From contig JAWZSP010000002.1 in the NCBI GenBank assembly GCA_034401135.1, positions 1,984,001 to 2,048,000 on the forward strand: 64,000 nucleotides of DNA. Reading direction: 5' to 3'. Source of the DNA: Volutella citrinella. Its lineage: Eukaryota > Ascomycota > Sordariomycetes > Hypocreales > Nectriaceae. This document shows positions 11,733 to 21,901 of the stretch, piece by piece (the first letter of the stretch is position 1; each line of letters begins with the position of its first letter). The notes beneath the pieces are model-generated. The model had not been told where the DNA came from and ran no database searches. It was given only the letters and a program-made list of their open reading frames with translations. The position numbers and the translations under genes were made by a program.

Positions 11733-13479
11733 ATGCGCTCATCCACCAGCCAGCTCCGTCATCTACATGAACCCGGATTGTCGGGGTCCTTGAACGATGA
11801 CCGGGAGCCTCTCTTGCCATCTCGGACACCTGCTGGAGAGTCCCATGGAGGATTCCAGCCCCTCGGTCTGCGACCAGGCAGAAGACGATCGTTGGACCGT
11901 ACTTTTTGCATCATGGCCGGACTGCTGCTGACGTAGGTCATGCTAAGGCTGAAATCTCGACTTCAACGTCACGACATTAGGCTAATTTGTGAATTGTCCA
12001 TCAACACAGGTTGAATGCAGGGGGGGCTAACATTTTCAGCCTCTATGGCCCACGATTGATTGAGGATGCACACTTGACCCAGTACCACGTGGGGTTCATC
12101 TCTACAGCGCTCATGGCATCCATCTATTTCATGATTCCTGTCTTCGGCCTACTCTGCCGGCTTACTTCTCCGAGTTTTCTCTCAGCGCTGTCTGGACTTT
12201 TGTTTGGTATCGGGTATGTCGCGATGCGGACAGTTTTTAGAGCTGTTCCGACCCTGAGCTCTAATGCTGCCTTCATTATAAGCACCTGCTCCATTGTGTG
12301 CATTGGTTCTGCAGCGAGTTCTGCTATTATCGCCTCCATTACCTCCTGTGCTGTTACCTTTGAACATAGTTCTTGGAAAGGATTTTTCTTAAGCATCCCG
12401 GTTGCCGCTTTTAGTCTTGGGAGCATGGTTCACAGTTCTGTGGCAGTTTGCTGGTTCTCTGTACCATCAGACATGGGGCCTGACCATCGGAAAGTCGACC
12501 TCGTACAGCTTTTCCGATTCCTTGGTCTCCTATCTGTTGGAGTTGGCATTCTGGTGTGTTTGACCTTCCGTGCCTTTGAACGAGGAGCAAGAGAAGAAGA
12601 AATGGCGGCAACGAGGGCACATCAGACTCAATACGACACCACGACAGCCGCCTTGAGTCCTACTGGAAGCGGTCCAACGACTGGTAATGACTTGGGAGTC
12701 GTGAAAGTTATGGCGGATCCAGTTTTATGGTATCTGGCAATTGCAAATCTGCTGCTTCAGGGAGCTGTTGAGGGCTACAGTCTAAATGTATGTTCTGCCT
12801 GTCCGGCCGAATGGCAATCACCAGAGACGAATTCAAAGCTAAAACTAATTCACAGCTGGGTTCTGTCCTTCGGTCGAGTATTGAGACTTCGGACTCTATA
12901 CGAGCCGTGGATGAGGTTGTCAGCCAGCATATCAGCGCTCTGGCAGTGGCATCTACACTTTCCAGACTTCTCGCTGGTTTTCTTTTCGATCGCTTCCCCT
13001 TGGCTAGAGGCTTAATGGAAATGGAGAGACACAAGGGTTTTTTTGTCAACCTTTCTCGATCGCCCATCATGATATTCATTACGTTGGCCACTGTCGGTGC
13101 GTGCGGATTTGGTCTGCTCGCTATCAATGCCAACATGACTCATGCATCCATGTTGGCGGCGACTGTTATGGTTGGGTCAGCATACGGAGCCAGTTCCTCG
13201 CTCGCACCTTTAGCGATGCTGATCTGGCCATCGCAGCAGTTCTCGATGGCTTACGGAGTCATCAACATGACACCTGCCGCAGGAACTGCCCTGTCTAACA
13301 TGATTTATGCTCATTGGTACGAGAAGGCGAGCAATGAAGCCTCCAATCACTCTGCTATCTGTTTAGCCTCGCACTGTTATGCCGTCTGGGCGGGTTCGGG
13401 ATCTACCGGTTGCATGATTGCCTTGGTGTTTGCTGCTGTTGCATGGTACGCATTTGAGCGTCGCAATCTGAACATCTAA
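11733..13479 (+). CDS. MFS transporter, monocarboxylate/nodulin-like (Mch1-like)
   Basis: Exons 11733-11932, 12010-12787 and 12856-13479 (introns 77 and 68 bp) give 533 aa. The ATG at 11733 follows a stop-free but non-ATG stretch. A polar N-terminus of about 55 residues (with the acidic dileucine-like EPLLPS) leads into LLLTLNAGGANIFSLYGPRL, the usual first helix of fungal Mch1/nodulin-like MFS proteins. About twelve hydrophobic segments follow, interrupted by a cytosolic loop near residues 255-310. Such proteins move monocarboxylates or related small acids, often at the vacuole or plasma membrane. It shares a promoter, including the conserved element, with carboxypeptidase 1, so co-regulation is likely. 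Substrate is not predictable from sequence. Confidence 0.85.
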
Positions 13480-13645
13480 TGGTTCAAATTGCGCCCGAGA
13501 AGTTATGCAAGATAGTTGATGGATAACACCATGACGAACAGATAACAAGGTTCCCAACCTTTATGGGCATGGTCTGAGAAGTAATATTCAAACGCTTTTC
13601 ACAAGACAACACCTTCCTTCTTGCATTAGTCAACTCTTTGCTGTG

Positions 13646-14922
13646 TCAGATGGACAGTGAGTCAAGAATGAAACCGTCGTCTCCCATGCTATCATCAGCC
13701 TCCACGAACGATATAGAGCTCCCAGTGTAGTATGCCTTTCCTTCCACACAGACTCGCACCCCAGAATCGCCAATTTCCACAACCCTGGCTACGAAACATC
13801 CGCCCCCTCCATAGTTGTTGGATACGAGCGACTGGTAAGTCCAACCTTCGCCGAGCGTTAGCTGTCGCTTGGAATACGCGAGTGCAGCACGAGCACAAGC
13901 CGCACCTGTGATGCCGAGTTAGCTCCAGTGAGAAGATGGAATTAGAAAGAACTAATCCGAGAGATGATCTCTACAAGTAAGTCCCAATACGTACTTCCAG
14001 TTGGCGACCGGTCGATGGAGTGATTGTCAAAGAAGCATATGCCTGTCTCCACACCCTTGGTGTTGGGATTCTGTTGACCAATGCCTTCGAATACGATAAC
14101 AATGGCACCCAGGGCATCTGGCTCAGCAGTAGATGACGTCTTTGGGTTGACACATCTTCTTAGTTCAGGATCCTGATTGATCAGATCGATGATGGTGAAG
14201 GCCGCCTCATCAAGGTCCTTGAGATTGTATGCCAAATACGACGACCCTGCTCCGGAGCCAGACAGGGAGGCAGCATGGACAATTGCAAAGAATGCACCGC
14301 CATACGCGATGTCAACAATCACGTTTTCAACGAGCTTGCCAAGGCGCCATCTTCTTTCAGGCGGGATGGAGAGAGATAATCCAATGCCAGAAGCGAAGCA
14401 GGGTACGGACTTGAACGACACTGGCTTTGACGGGTCTGACCGTCCGTCGGCCAGGGTTTGTACGGTGACAACCACCAGACCACATGGCAAGTGTAACCGC
14501 AAGTGAGTTTCCTTAGTATTTGCGAGGACGCTTTGTCGTCGAGGAAAGATTGTCGAGTTTTTCGTGTCGACAAGAAATCGACCCAAGGCAATTGTCGCGT
14601 GGCCACACATGTTGGAGTAGCCGTCATTGGTCATGAATATGATGCCCATGTCGGCCTCTCCAGCATCCACAAGCTCGGTGTTGGGGCGGAGAATAGCGCC
14701 GTACATGTCATGATGGCCTCGAGGCTCCAGAAGCAGCCTTCTTCGAATGTGGTCGTAATCTCTCTTGGCCAAGGATCGCTGTTCCGCCAGCGTTCCCGTG
14801 AGATGAGGGTAGCCAGAGTACACTATGCGTGTAGGTTGTCCGGACGTGTGCATGTCTATGCACCTGACGGGCGCCTCGATGGCCACCTCGCACTGCAGCG
14901 CGCTTGAGAGTGTTTCTGACAT
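13646..14922 (-). CDS. Proline-racemase family, trans-3-hydroxy-L-proline dehydratase type
   Basis: Two exons, 14922-13995 and 13905-13646 (89-bp intron), encode 395 aa. The intron cuts directly after the active-site motif, so the tail (SAACARAALAYSK ... GGGGCFVARVV) is only found after splicing. The first catalytic residue is Cys106 in NMCGHATIALG. The second motif reads DRSPTGS, with Thr308 where racemases and epimerases have Cys. In this family the Cys/Thr pair marks trans-3-hydroxy-L-proline dehydratases (human L3HYPDH and bacterial T3LHypD), which form delta-1-pyrroline-2-carboxylate. The residue after Ser is Ala rather than the usual Gly. It is divergent from carboxypeptidase 2, with a long palindromic element between them. 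Family call is very sure; the exact substrate is inferred from the dyad. Confidence 0.9.
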
Positions 14923-15013
14923 GGCCAGGTACCGTTGTAATTACCGAGGAGCAATTGGCGTTCTGTCGCAGTCAGGCGGGAGAATGGGATGGGTGTTGAT
15001 TGACCTGGGTCGT

Positions 15014-15047
15014 CACCCGATTGCCTAATTTGGCAATCGGGTGCCGC
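15014..15047 (+). promoter_or_regulatory. Conserved cluster promoter element, copy 3, with 30-bp palindrome
   Basis: Arms CACCCGATTGCC (15014-15025) and GGCAATCGGGTG (15032-15043) are perfect inverted repeats around TAATTT, giving an everted CCG...CGG pair. The inner CCTAATTTGG is a variant of the CCTATTTAGG core, and the right flank CAATCGGGTGCCGC matches the other copies. It sits between the divergent starts of the dehydratase (14922) and carboxypeptidase 2 (15207). This is the most symmetrical copy and probably closest to the full dimer site. Confidence 0.68.
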
Positions 15048-15206
15048 TTGATGGTTAAGAATGAAGCCCGCACCCACCTACCGCGCTTGCTCCGTCTGCG
15101 CGTTGCCGTATCATTGTTCCTGATAGCTATGACTTTCCATTGAGCAAACTAGTCATTTTTTTTAACAATAACCCTTTTTGCCCTTCACCATTACACCGAG
15201 TCCAAC

Positions 15207-16836
15207 ATGCGATGGGGGCTTTTCGCAAACCTGCTCTTAGCAGCAACCCCCCATGCTGACGCGTCCTATGATGTGATCAATCCTGCAAACGTGGAGGGAA
15301 CCATCAGATTCAAGAGCTTCCACGGCAATGAGACTGACCTCTGCAACTCCGATCATCCCCATCACGCTGGGTGGGCTGACCTGGAGAACGGTCACCACCT
15401 GTTTTACTGTGAGTGCGGCATTTGGCTTCCCATGAGGCGCGAAAACCAAGTACCGTCCCTTGACGAATGCTAACTATAGTGTACTAGGGTTCCATGAAGC
15501 TCGCAATAGCCCGGAGACGGCTCCCGTCATGGTGTGGCTGCAAGGTGGCCCAGGTGCATCCTCCATGTTTGGTCTCTTCTTTGAGCATGGCCCTTGCCTT
15601 GTCCAGGACTCCAATCGCACGGGTTACAACCCGCATTCTTGGACAGAGGTTTATAACATGATTTATATTGACTCCCCGGCCGGCAACACAGGTTTTTCTT
15701 ACCATGAGGATGCATCGCCGTCTCCGAACACTACGGATGGTGTCGCCAGGGAGGTTCTGGCAACTATAGAACTTCTATTCGAGGCATTCCCCCACCTCTC
15801 AACTCTTCCTCTGCACATTGCCGGAGAAAGTTATGGGGGTCACTGGGTGCCAGCTGTCGGCGCGGCGATCCTCCAACGCAATGACGAAAGGAGCCAGCAG
15901 GGTCACGAGCCTCTCAATCTCCATTCCTTAATCGTCGGGAATGGATGGGTAGATCCAACGATCCAGACAATGTCACTTTTCGATGTCGCTTGCAATTCAT
16001 ACCATGACTACGACCCATATTTGGATCATGATGCTTGCGAGCTGATGCGTACCAAGCTTGCTCCATGCGCGGCTGCTCTTCATGCATGCGCCGAGACGAG
16101 GACCACCGATGACTGTGTCGCAGCGGTTCCGGTATGCAATGAACCCATTGCGAATGTCATCCTCGACAATAGAGGAAGCAGTCCTTACGACCGACGGATG
16201 CGTGGCTGTGTCGGCGACTGTTATCAACCTCGATATAACAAGCTTTCAGAGTATCTAGGAAGACCTGAAATCCTCAACCATCATCTTGAGATACGCTCAG
16301 CCACCAGGGGTCTGAAAAGCAAGTGGTTCCCCGAGGATATGGATGCTGGAAAGCGGCATCTGTCAACCGGTGATTTTTTTCTCTCAGTCATGCCTCAGCT
16401 GGAGCGTGTGTTGAATGATCCAGCCGTTGATGTCTTGTTTCTTGCTGGGAATGCTGATGTCACATGTAACCCGAAGGGAGTTCTGAAGACGCTTGAATCA
16501 GCCAGGTGGGAGCGCCAAACGTCCTTGATACGCTCTAGATGGGACAATCTCCCTGGAACCGCTCCCGGGGATGGCAGTATGGGTCGCGTAAAGCGTGTGA
16601 GCGGGCTCTGGATGGCTGAGATAAATGAAGCAGGACACTATGTGAGTTTCAACACTACTTTCTATGCACTACCTAATTCTTAGGATGCGACCTGTCACTA
16701 ACCCTAGTACTCGCAACAGGTTCCCGTTGATCAACCAGAATTGTCGCTTGGGCTTTTGCGAGACTGGCTTGCTTACACCAGGCGAAACAAAGAGTCGTCA
16801 ATAGCAGGCCAAGTTGAGGACGTCGGTGAACTGTGA
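15207..16836 (+). CDS. Secreted serine carboxypeptidase (S10), copy 2, triad intact
   Basis: Exons 15207-15408, 15488-16641 and 16720-16836 (introns 79 and 78 bp) encode 490 aa. The N-terminus has a short hydrophobic signal-peptide-like segment. The mature part starts with a region shared with copy 3 (HHAGWAD, then HLFYW/HLFFW). Catalytic motifs: WLQGGPGASS, GESYGGHW (Ser), AGNADVTC (Asp), and EAGHYVPVDQP (His), completed only after the last intron is removed. Several Cys residues probably form disulfides. Copy 2 resembles copy 3 more than copy 1, pointing to local duplication. The conserved element lies 160-183 bp upstream. Likely function is secreted or vacuolar C-terminal trimming of peptides. 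Confidence 0.92.
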
Positions 16837-17033
16837 TCAATCTAGACTTGAGGACGCATTGGCTCTGGCGTATATAGAGAGTAGCCACGGTCTGCAGCTT
16901 GAGTAGTATACTGCTAGATAGAAACAGTGACTCTGGATCTTTGGCGTATTTCGACTTCTCAAATTCACAGTTACGGTGCACCCATCTTTCAACTTATGTA
17001 TATATACACTAGACCAACTTATTATTTCACAAT

Positions 17034-18743
17034 CTAAATTGTTTTTTGATAGTAAAAGTCGTGCATTTGTTGGTCTGGAGATAGTGCCATTGCTTTTCCT
17101 TCAAGACGCTGGAGCCAGAATTGAACAATACTTAAGAAGGACTTTGGTTGGTCGTGTCCGATCTAGTCGACAATGTTAGCGTTGATCAAGAACTTCAATG
17201 CAAGGGAGGTAGCACTGGGCTACGCCATACCATTCGACCAGCTCTTTCAATCTCAACCATACAGAGATTAGAAAACTGTTTGACCCTGCCATCTACACCT
17301 TGTGTGGATAGAGTCCGTGGAAGGGGCTCCCACGGGATTGCCCTAAATGGCCCTCGGCCAAACCATTTGATGCCCCGAAGCGCAGCAAAAACACCTTCCG
17401 GAGACAATATCGGATCCAATACCCCAGTAAGAATGAGGACATCTACTGGACGGTGTAATTCAAACCGAGACATCTGTTCATTGCCCCTGGCTTGTAGGAT
17501 TGTGGCCAACTCGGACGTAGATGAGATGACACCAGATCCAGACAGACCGTACCTGTGTGAAACGGCATCTGTAACTCGGGCCCAAGATGTCTTTTGGCCA
17601 TTTGTCTCGGATGAGATTTCAAGTAGCTCTTCCAAAACCGCAGGCGAGTTCAACAACATGCTTGGATAATTGATGTCTGGGTAGCAGCTATCAGGCCTGA
17701 GGCACTGCGTTTTGCTCCGGTCGTAAGCACTTGTGTTTGCGCCCTGTAACGGGCTCAAGAATCCCTTTGAGCAGTTTTCCCGTGCCGCATTACAAAGAAG
17801 CTGCTGATCGGGATATGCTGAACAAATTGATAGAGACGTTTCGCATGCATCCATGTTTATCAGCGCCTCCTTGCAGTTTTCTTGGGTGACACGGGGAGGG
17901 AATTGACGTCGATATTCAAAGCAGGACGAATCGTAAATAGCCGGAATCTGTACGCTGGGGTCGATCATGGGATTTTCCAGTATGATGGATCTTAGGGGAA
18001 TAAGGTCGTTGCGAGTTTCCGAATTCCCAAGTGGCGCAGAGATGAGATAGTCGTTGAAGTGGACAATTGTCGATGCAAGGGTTGGAATGATGAGACCTGC
18101 ATACGTGTCCCCTCCGAGGTGTAGGTCGACTGACATTAGATGGGGGAATGATTCATAGAAGATCCTCAGGAAGGAGATGATTATTGAAGACATCTCCTCT
18201 TTGTCGGGATAGTTATTTCCACCGGCTTGTTTCTCATCACTGTACGAAAAACCAATGTCGATTTGATCAAGATATACAACATTGAATGCTTTGGTCCAGG
18301 AGTGGGCGTTGTCGTATGTCTTGTTCTTGTCGTCGACTCTACATGGACCGTTCTCGTAGAGCATGGTTTGCAGGGAGCTTGCGCCTGGCTCGCCCTGGAG
18401 CCAGACCAAGAGTGGTGCATTCTCTGGATCATGACTTGCTTCGTGATACCCTGCGAGATATCAACAACGATCCCAAATAAGTTGATGCCAGGGTAGGGAA
18501 GCAATGGGTGTGGGATGGATAACTTCACGTACAGAAGAACAGATGGTTATTATTGATATCGGCCCAGCCGGCATGGTGCGCTTTCGCACCTGGGCATAGT
18601 TGCGTCCGTTCCTCTGGCCAGCTTTTGACACGAAGCGAATTGTTTCCGAACCTCGACTCTACCGTCCTGTACGATGTTGCTGCTATCACAAAGTCGCCAA
18701 GGCCAAGAAAGGCGAAGGTTGTCAAGAGGCTCGCGCATCTCAT
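17034..18743 (-). CDS. S10 carboxypeptidase-like pseudoenzyme, copy 3 (catalytic residues lost)
   Basis: Exons 18743-18533, 18450-17231 and 17162-17034 (introns 82 and 68 bp) give an uninterrupted 519-aa protein with a signal peptide (MRCASLLTTFAFLGLG). It aligns along its length with copy 2, but key positions differ: GGPG of the oxyanion region is GEPG, the nucleophile motif is GGDTYAG (Thr for Ser), and the catalytic His motif reads RAGRMIGHDQP (Arg for His). The Asp position (GVLDPIL) remains. The last intron ends in a textbook GCTAAC...TAG, and the frame is intact through three exons, so it looks expressed rather than decayed. Hydrolysis by the normal mechanism is unlikely; a peptide-binding, decoy or regulatory role is possible. 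Confidence 0.85.
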
Positions 18744-18825
18744 ATTGACAATTAGGGCACGGTGTTTGGATGCGGACCCTAAGTAGAATTGGATAAGGCA
18801 GAGTGGCAAAGTATTCATCTCTTAC

Positions 18826-18852
18826 CAAGCTCTTTTTAATAAAAAGAGCTTG
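18826..18852. promoter_or_regulatory. Perfect 13-bp inverted repeat upstream of carboxypeptidase copy 3
   Basis: CAAGCTCTTTTTA and TAAAAAGAGCTTG flank a single A, forming a perfect hairpin or dyad 83-109 bp upstream of the start at 18743. A second, looser pair (AAGCGCCA near 18860 and TGGCGCTT near 18911) surrounds the next 60 bp. It may be an operator-like dyad or the trace of a small insertion. Confidence 0.45.
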
Positions 18853-18930
18853 CCTATATCAAGCGCCATGAAATTTCAGTTTAGACTGACATCTCAGATG
18901 ACTGACCAGGTGGCGCTTGGTAAAAACTTG

Positions 18931-18954
18931 CCTATTTAGGAAAACGGGTCCGGC
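18931..18954 (+). promoter_or_regulatory. Conserved cluster promoter element, copy 4
   Basis: Core CCTATTTAGG (18931-18940) followed by AAAACGGGTCCGGC. It lies 188 bp upstream of the start of carboxypeptidase copy 3 and immediately 3' of the first-exon remnant of an enoyl reductase. It is identical to copy 1 over the core. Confidence 0.6.
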
Positions 18955-18971
18955 AGTCTTGGACCGACAAC

Positions 18972-19244
18972 TCACCCTCCATGGGAGAACCCGGCAACAC
19001 GGTCTCCCTTCTTGAACTCGGTGACGCTGCTTCCCACATCCTGGACAATACCGGCATAGTCGCAGCCTATTTTGGCCCCGGCGTCTGCCCAGCCAAAGTC
19101 AATGTGCTTCCAGTCAGTCTGATTGAGGGCCACGGCTCGAGCCTCTACCAGAATCCACTCATCGCGGATGGGAGGCACCGGCACCTCGCGGATTGCAGCC
19201 ACCTTTCCTTCAGGGAGCACGACAATTGCCTTGTGGGTAGACAT
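18972..19244 (-). pseudogene. First-exon remnant of a zinc-type MDR / trans-enoyl reductase
   Basis: The frame from the ATG at 19244 encodes 90 residues typical of fungal medium-chain dehydrogenase/enoyl reductases (LovC-like): MSTHKAIVVLPEGK, VEARAVALNQTDWKHID, IGCDYAGIVQDVG and FKKGDRVAGFSHGG. It then meets a good donor (GTGAGT just after the GG of the final Gly codon). No matching second exon (the usual DGAFAEY stretch and Rossmann fold) can be found between here and the next gene; that space is the promoter of carboxypeptidase copy 3. It is therefore the preserved first exon of a lost gene. No internal stop or frameshift is visible, suggesting a recent truncation. Confidence 0.75.
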
Positions 19245-19693
19245 TGTGCAGCTGGGTTGTGGACAATGCGGATGACTTCGGGATCGCCGGGATGGTAGAT
19301 GATGCTCCCGAACACGGTCATTGATAGCACAAGAGGATGATGGGAGGATTCAGTACAGCGAGTTTCAGGGAATGTGTGGGTTTTTGTAATTGAGAGCGTG
19401 GGCATAATCCGTCGATTTTCTGGGTGGCTGGTCCTAATCCGTGGACGCTTATTCCGTGGAATAAGGCCTGATATTCCGAACCACATTCGCTTCCCAACGA
19501 CACGCCACAATAAAAACAAAACAAGAGGATTTAGTTGTACAATAATTAGTTTGCTCCATCACAGGGGCATTAGCAGATCAAAACAATAATCACAAGAGGT
19601 CTGGGATGGCCTTTTCAAAGTGGAACATTGTTGATGCTCAAATAGCTTCTGCCATCTTATCCGATAAAAACGGCAAACACGCAGTACCAAAGC
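19245..19693. other. Intergenic, no gene seen
   Basis: The region between the enoyl-reductase remnant and the permease stop holds only short frames without domain character. It would contain the old promoter of the remnant and the 3' UTR of the permease. Confidence 0.5.
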
Positions 19694-21367
19694 CTAGGCA
19701 ATGATCCTCTTCATGAAGTGACGAATGCGGCTTTGGCCCTTGGCCGCCTTCCTGAGCTCATCCTCCTCGTCGGCTTGCGCGGACCGCCTCTCGATTTCCC
19801 GCAGGCCAGATGTCAGGTCCATGTCTGATGCCCGTACGAACTGACTCTTGGTGAAAATCTTATAACCCGCAAAGATAAACGTGAACAGTCCGATGGGCAG
19901 ATAGTTCCCGATAAAGGTTGCGGTATCCCAGTTGCCCTTCTTGAAAACAGGCCATCCGCTAAAGAGAAGGACCGAGGTGATGACGAAAATGATCCAATAG
20001 GCGCCGATGACGCTAAAGCTGCTCTTCCATGGAAGCGAATCGTGCGTAATGCCTTGGGCCTTCATTCCGGCGCGGAAGCGCAGATAGGTGACGGCAATGC
20101 AGAGCCAGGTGATTACGCCGCTGAGGGCAGTCAGGTTCACCAGGAAGTTGAAGACGACACTTGAAGTTGCTCGCACAGCCAGGTACGACAGCAAGGTGAT
20201 TGACCAGGTGACGATGACAGCCACCCACGGACTACCCCACGGTGTGGTCTTTGAGAAGACTTTGGGCGCCAACCCGTTACCACCCATGGCGTGCAGTGTT
20301 CGGATCGCAGTGAAGAGGTCGGAAATGCCAGCCGATGTGGCTGAGGTGATGATGCAGGCGTTGATGATGCTCGGCAGAGTGTTGATGCCGGCCCTCTGGA
20401 TGGCAATGACATAGGGGCTGGCCGCAGCGGTCGAGCTGGAGCCCAGCCGAGGCTCCGTGTAGGGCACAATGACACTGACCATGAAGGCCCCGAGAAAGTA
20501 GAAGAGGACGATGCGGATCCACGTTGCCCTCAGCGCAGTTGGGACGATCTTGCGCGGGTTCCGCGTCTCGGCGGCGACGAGGGCCAGCATCTCGGCGCCG
20601 ATGGAGGCAAAGGCCGCGCCGGTGAGTCCGGAGAAGAAGCCCAGGAAGCGGCCAAGGGCGCCCGGGACGCCCTCGTATTGGACAAACGGGCCAGGGCTTG
20701 TCCAGTACTTGAAGCCAATGTACTCGCCCCGGGGGCCCCCTCCGGCGTTGATGACCATGGACACGATGATGAGGCCGACAATGGTCAGGACCTTGATGGA
20801 CGACACGCAGAACTCGATCTCGGCGTACACCCTGGGCCCGCAGAGGTTGACGCCGAGGAAGAGGGCGAGGCAGATGGATATCCACACGGCCGGGGAGATG
20901 GCCTCGGTCCAGTACGTGACCAGGACGGCCACGGCCGACGCCTCGGCCGCGGAGATGAGGGCCCAGCAGTACCAGTAGTTCCAGGACATGGCCGCGCCGA
21001 GGCTCGGGTCGACGAAGCGGGAGGCGAGGCGGAGATGGGCTCCGACGACGGGCAGGTATGTCACCATCTCCCCCGTGCACAGCATGACGCAGTAGACGAC
21101 GGAGCAGATGACCGAGTACGCGAGGACCAGTCCCACGGGCCCGGACCTGGTCAGCGTGTTGCCCACGCCCAGGAAGATGCCGGTTCCGATGACGGCGCCG
21201 ATGCTGATGAATGTCAGGTGCCTCGTGTTTAGCTGCTGCTTGAGGCCCTCGCTGTGGTCCATCTGCGCCTCCATGGCCATGTTGTCGGCGCCGGGCTGCA
21301 CCTTGGACTCGCTCAGGGGGGTTGAGCTTCGCGGTTCGTGCATGGGTTCATGTTTCTTAGAAGCCAT
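19694..21367 (-). CDS. Amino-acid permease (APC superfamily, yeast YAT/Gap1-like)
   Basis: A single exon of 557 aa. The motif RHLTFISIGAVIGTGIFLG after a 45-residue polar N-terminus is the hallmark first helix of fungal amino-acid permeases. About twelve hydrophobic segments follow, including the conserved AAETRNPRKIVPTA loop and AIRTLHAMGGNGLAPKVF. The C-terminal tail is charged. It imports amino acids with protons at the plasma membrane; proline or hydroxyproline is an attractive guess from the neighbours, not a sequence-based call. It is divergent from the second proline-racemase gene across a 534-bp promoter with several CCGA/TCGGC motifs. The third-position GC is markedly high, which creates long spurious frames on both strands. 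Confidence 0.92.
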   Translation of the reverse strand: MASKKHEPMHEPRSSTPLSESKVQPGADNMAMEAQMDHSEGLKQQLNTRHLTFISIGAVIGTGIFLGVGNTLTRSGPVGLVLAYSVICSVVYCVMLCTGEMVTYLPVVGAHLRLASRFVDPSLGAAMSWNYWYCWALISAAEASAVAVLVTYWTEAISPAVWISICLALFLGVNLCGPRVYAEIEFCVSSIKVLTIVGLIIVSMVINAGGGPRGEYIGFKYWTSPGPFVQYEGVPGALGRFLGFFSGLTGAAFASIGAEMLALVAAETRNPRKIVPTALRATWIRIVLFYFLGAFMVSVIVPYTEPRLGSSSTAAASPYVIAIQRAGINTLPSIINACIITSATSAGISDLFTAIRTLHAMGGNGLAPKVFSKTTPWGSPWVAVIVTWSITLLSYLAVRATSSVVFNFLVNLTALSGVITWLCIAVTYLRFRAGMKAQGITHDSLPWKSSFSVIGAYWIIFVITSVLLFSGWPVFKKGNWDTATFIGNYLPIGLFTFIFAGYKIFTKSQFVRASDMDLTSGLREIERRSAQADEEDELRKAAKGQSRIRHFMKRIIA

Positions 21368-21654
21368 GGTAGTAGAGTGCTTTTGGGACGGTGATGCAGT
21401 AGTGGAGAGTGTATAAAAGAAGGTCGGGCTGTTAATGGATGTGGACGAGAAGAATCATCATCTGGGGAAATCAAATCCGGGGTACATGTAGGTTATATAC
21501 TCGCCATCCCTTGCGCTGCCGGGGCCGGATGGGCGGTGGACATTGCCTCGTTGGATGCCCATGGAAGCCATCTAGTCCACTCCTGGAGACACGACTCGTG
21601 CCACCACGCTAGCACATACCAAATCAAACGAAAGACCGATAAGGAACACCGGGG

Positions 21655-21806
21655 TCGGCTGGCCGAAGCCATTCAATGACATGGTGGTATGAGGTACCGG
21701 CCCGGCCGATGGACTGTCGGCACCTCAAGCCTTGAGCCGATGGCACCGACCAGCCGAGCAACCGGGCCCATCCCAGGCCACCTCTGAACAAAGACATCTC
21801 GGCCGA
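21655..21806. promoter_or_regulatory. CCGA/TCGGC-rich divergent promoter region
   Basis: Within 150 bp there are TCGGCTGGCCGA (21655-21666), GCCGATGGCACCGA (21736-21749), TCGGCCGA (21799-21806) and further CCGAT/TCGG copies. The ten bases GCCGATGGCA plus a following CCGA also occur upstream of the ketimine reductase (24842-24856). Inverted TCGGC/GCCGA pairs suit a Zn2Cys6 dimer; TF2 nearby is the obvious candidate, by inference. Confidence 0.5.
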
Positions 21807-21901
21807 TTGGTAAATACTTGATTGTGCCAGCGTTTTATCACCAGCCCAGGATACCACTGACACTATCTTTGATCGAAAGCCTGCGTTTACAGCCTATCCC
21901 C

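Noticed and set aside
20277..21232. Long open frames on both strands within the amino-acid permease
   Set aside because: They are shadows of a gene with high third-position GC: Arg/Gly/Pro/His-rich, without domain character; the 557-residue permease frame explains the region.
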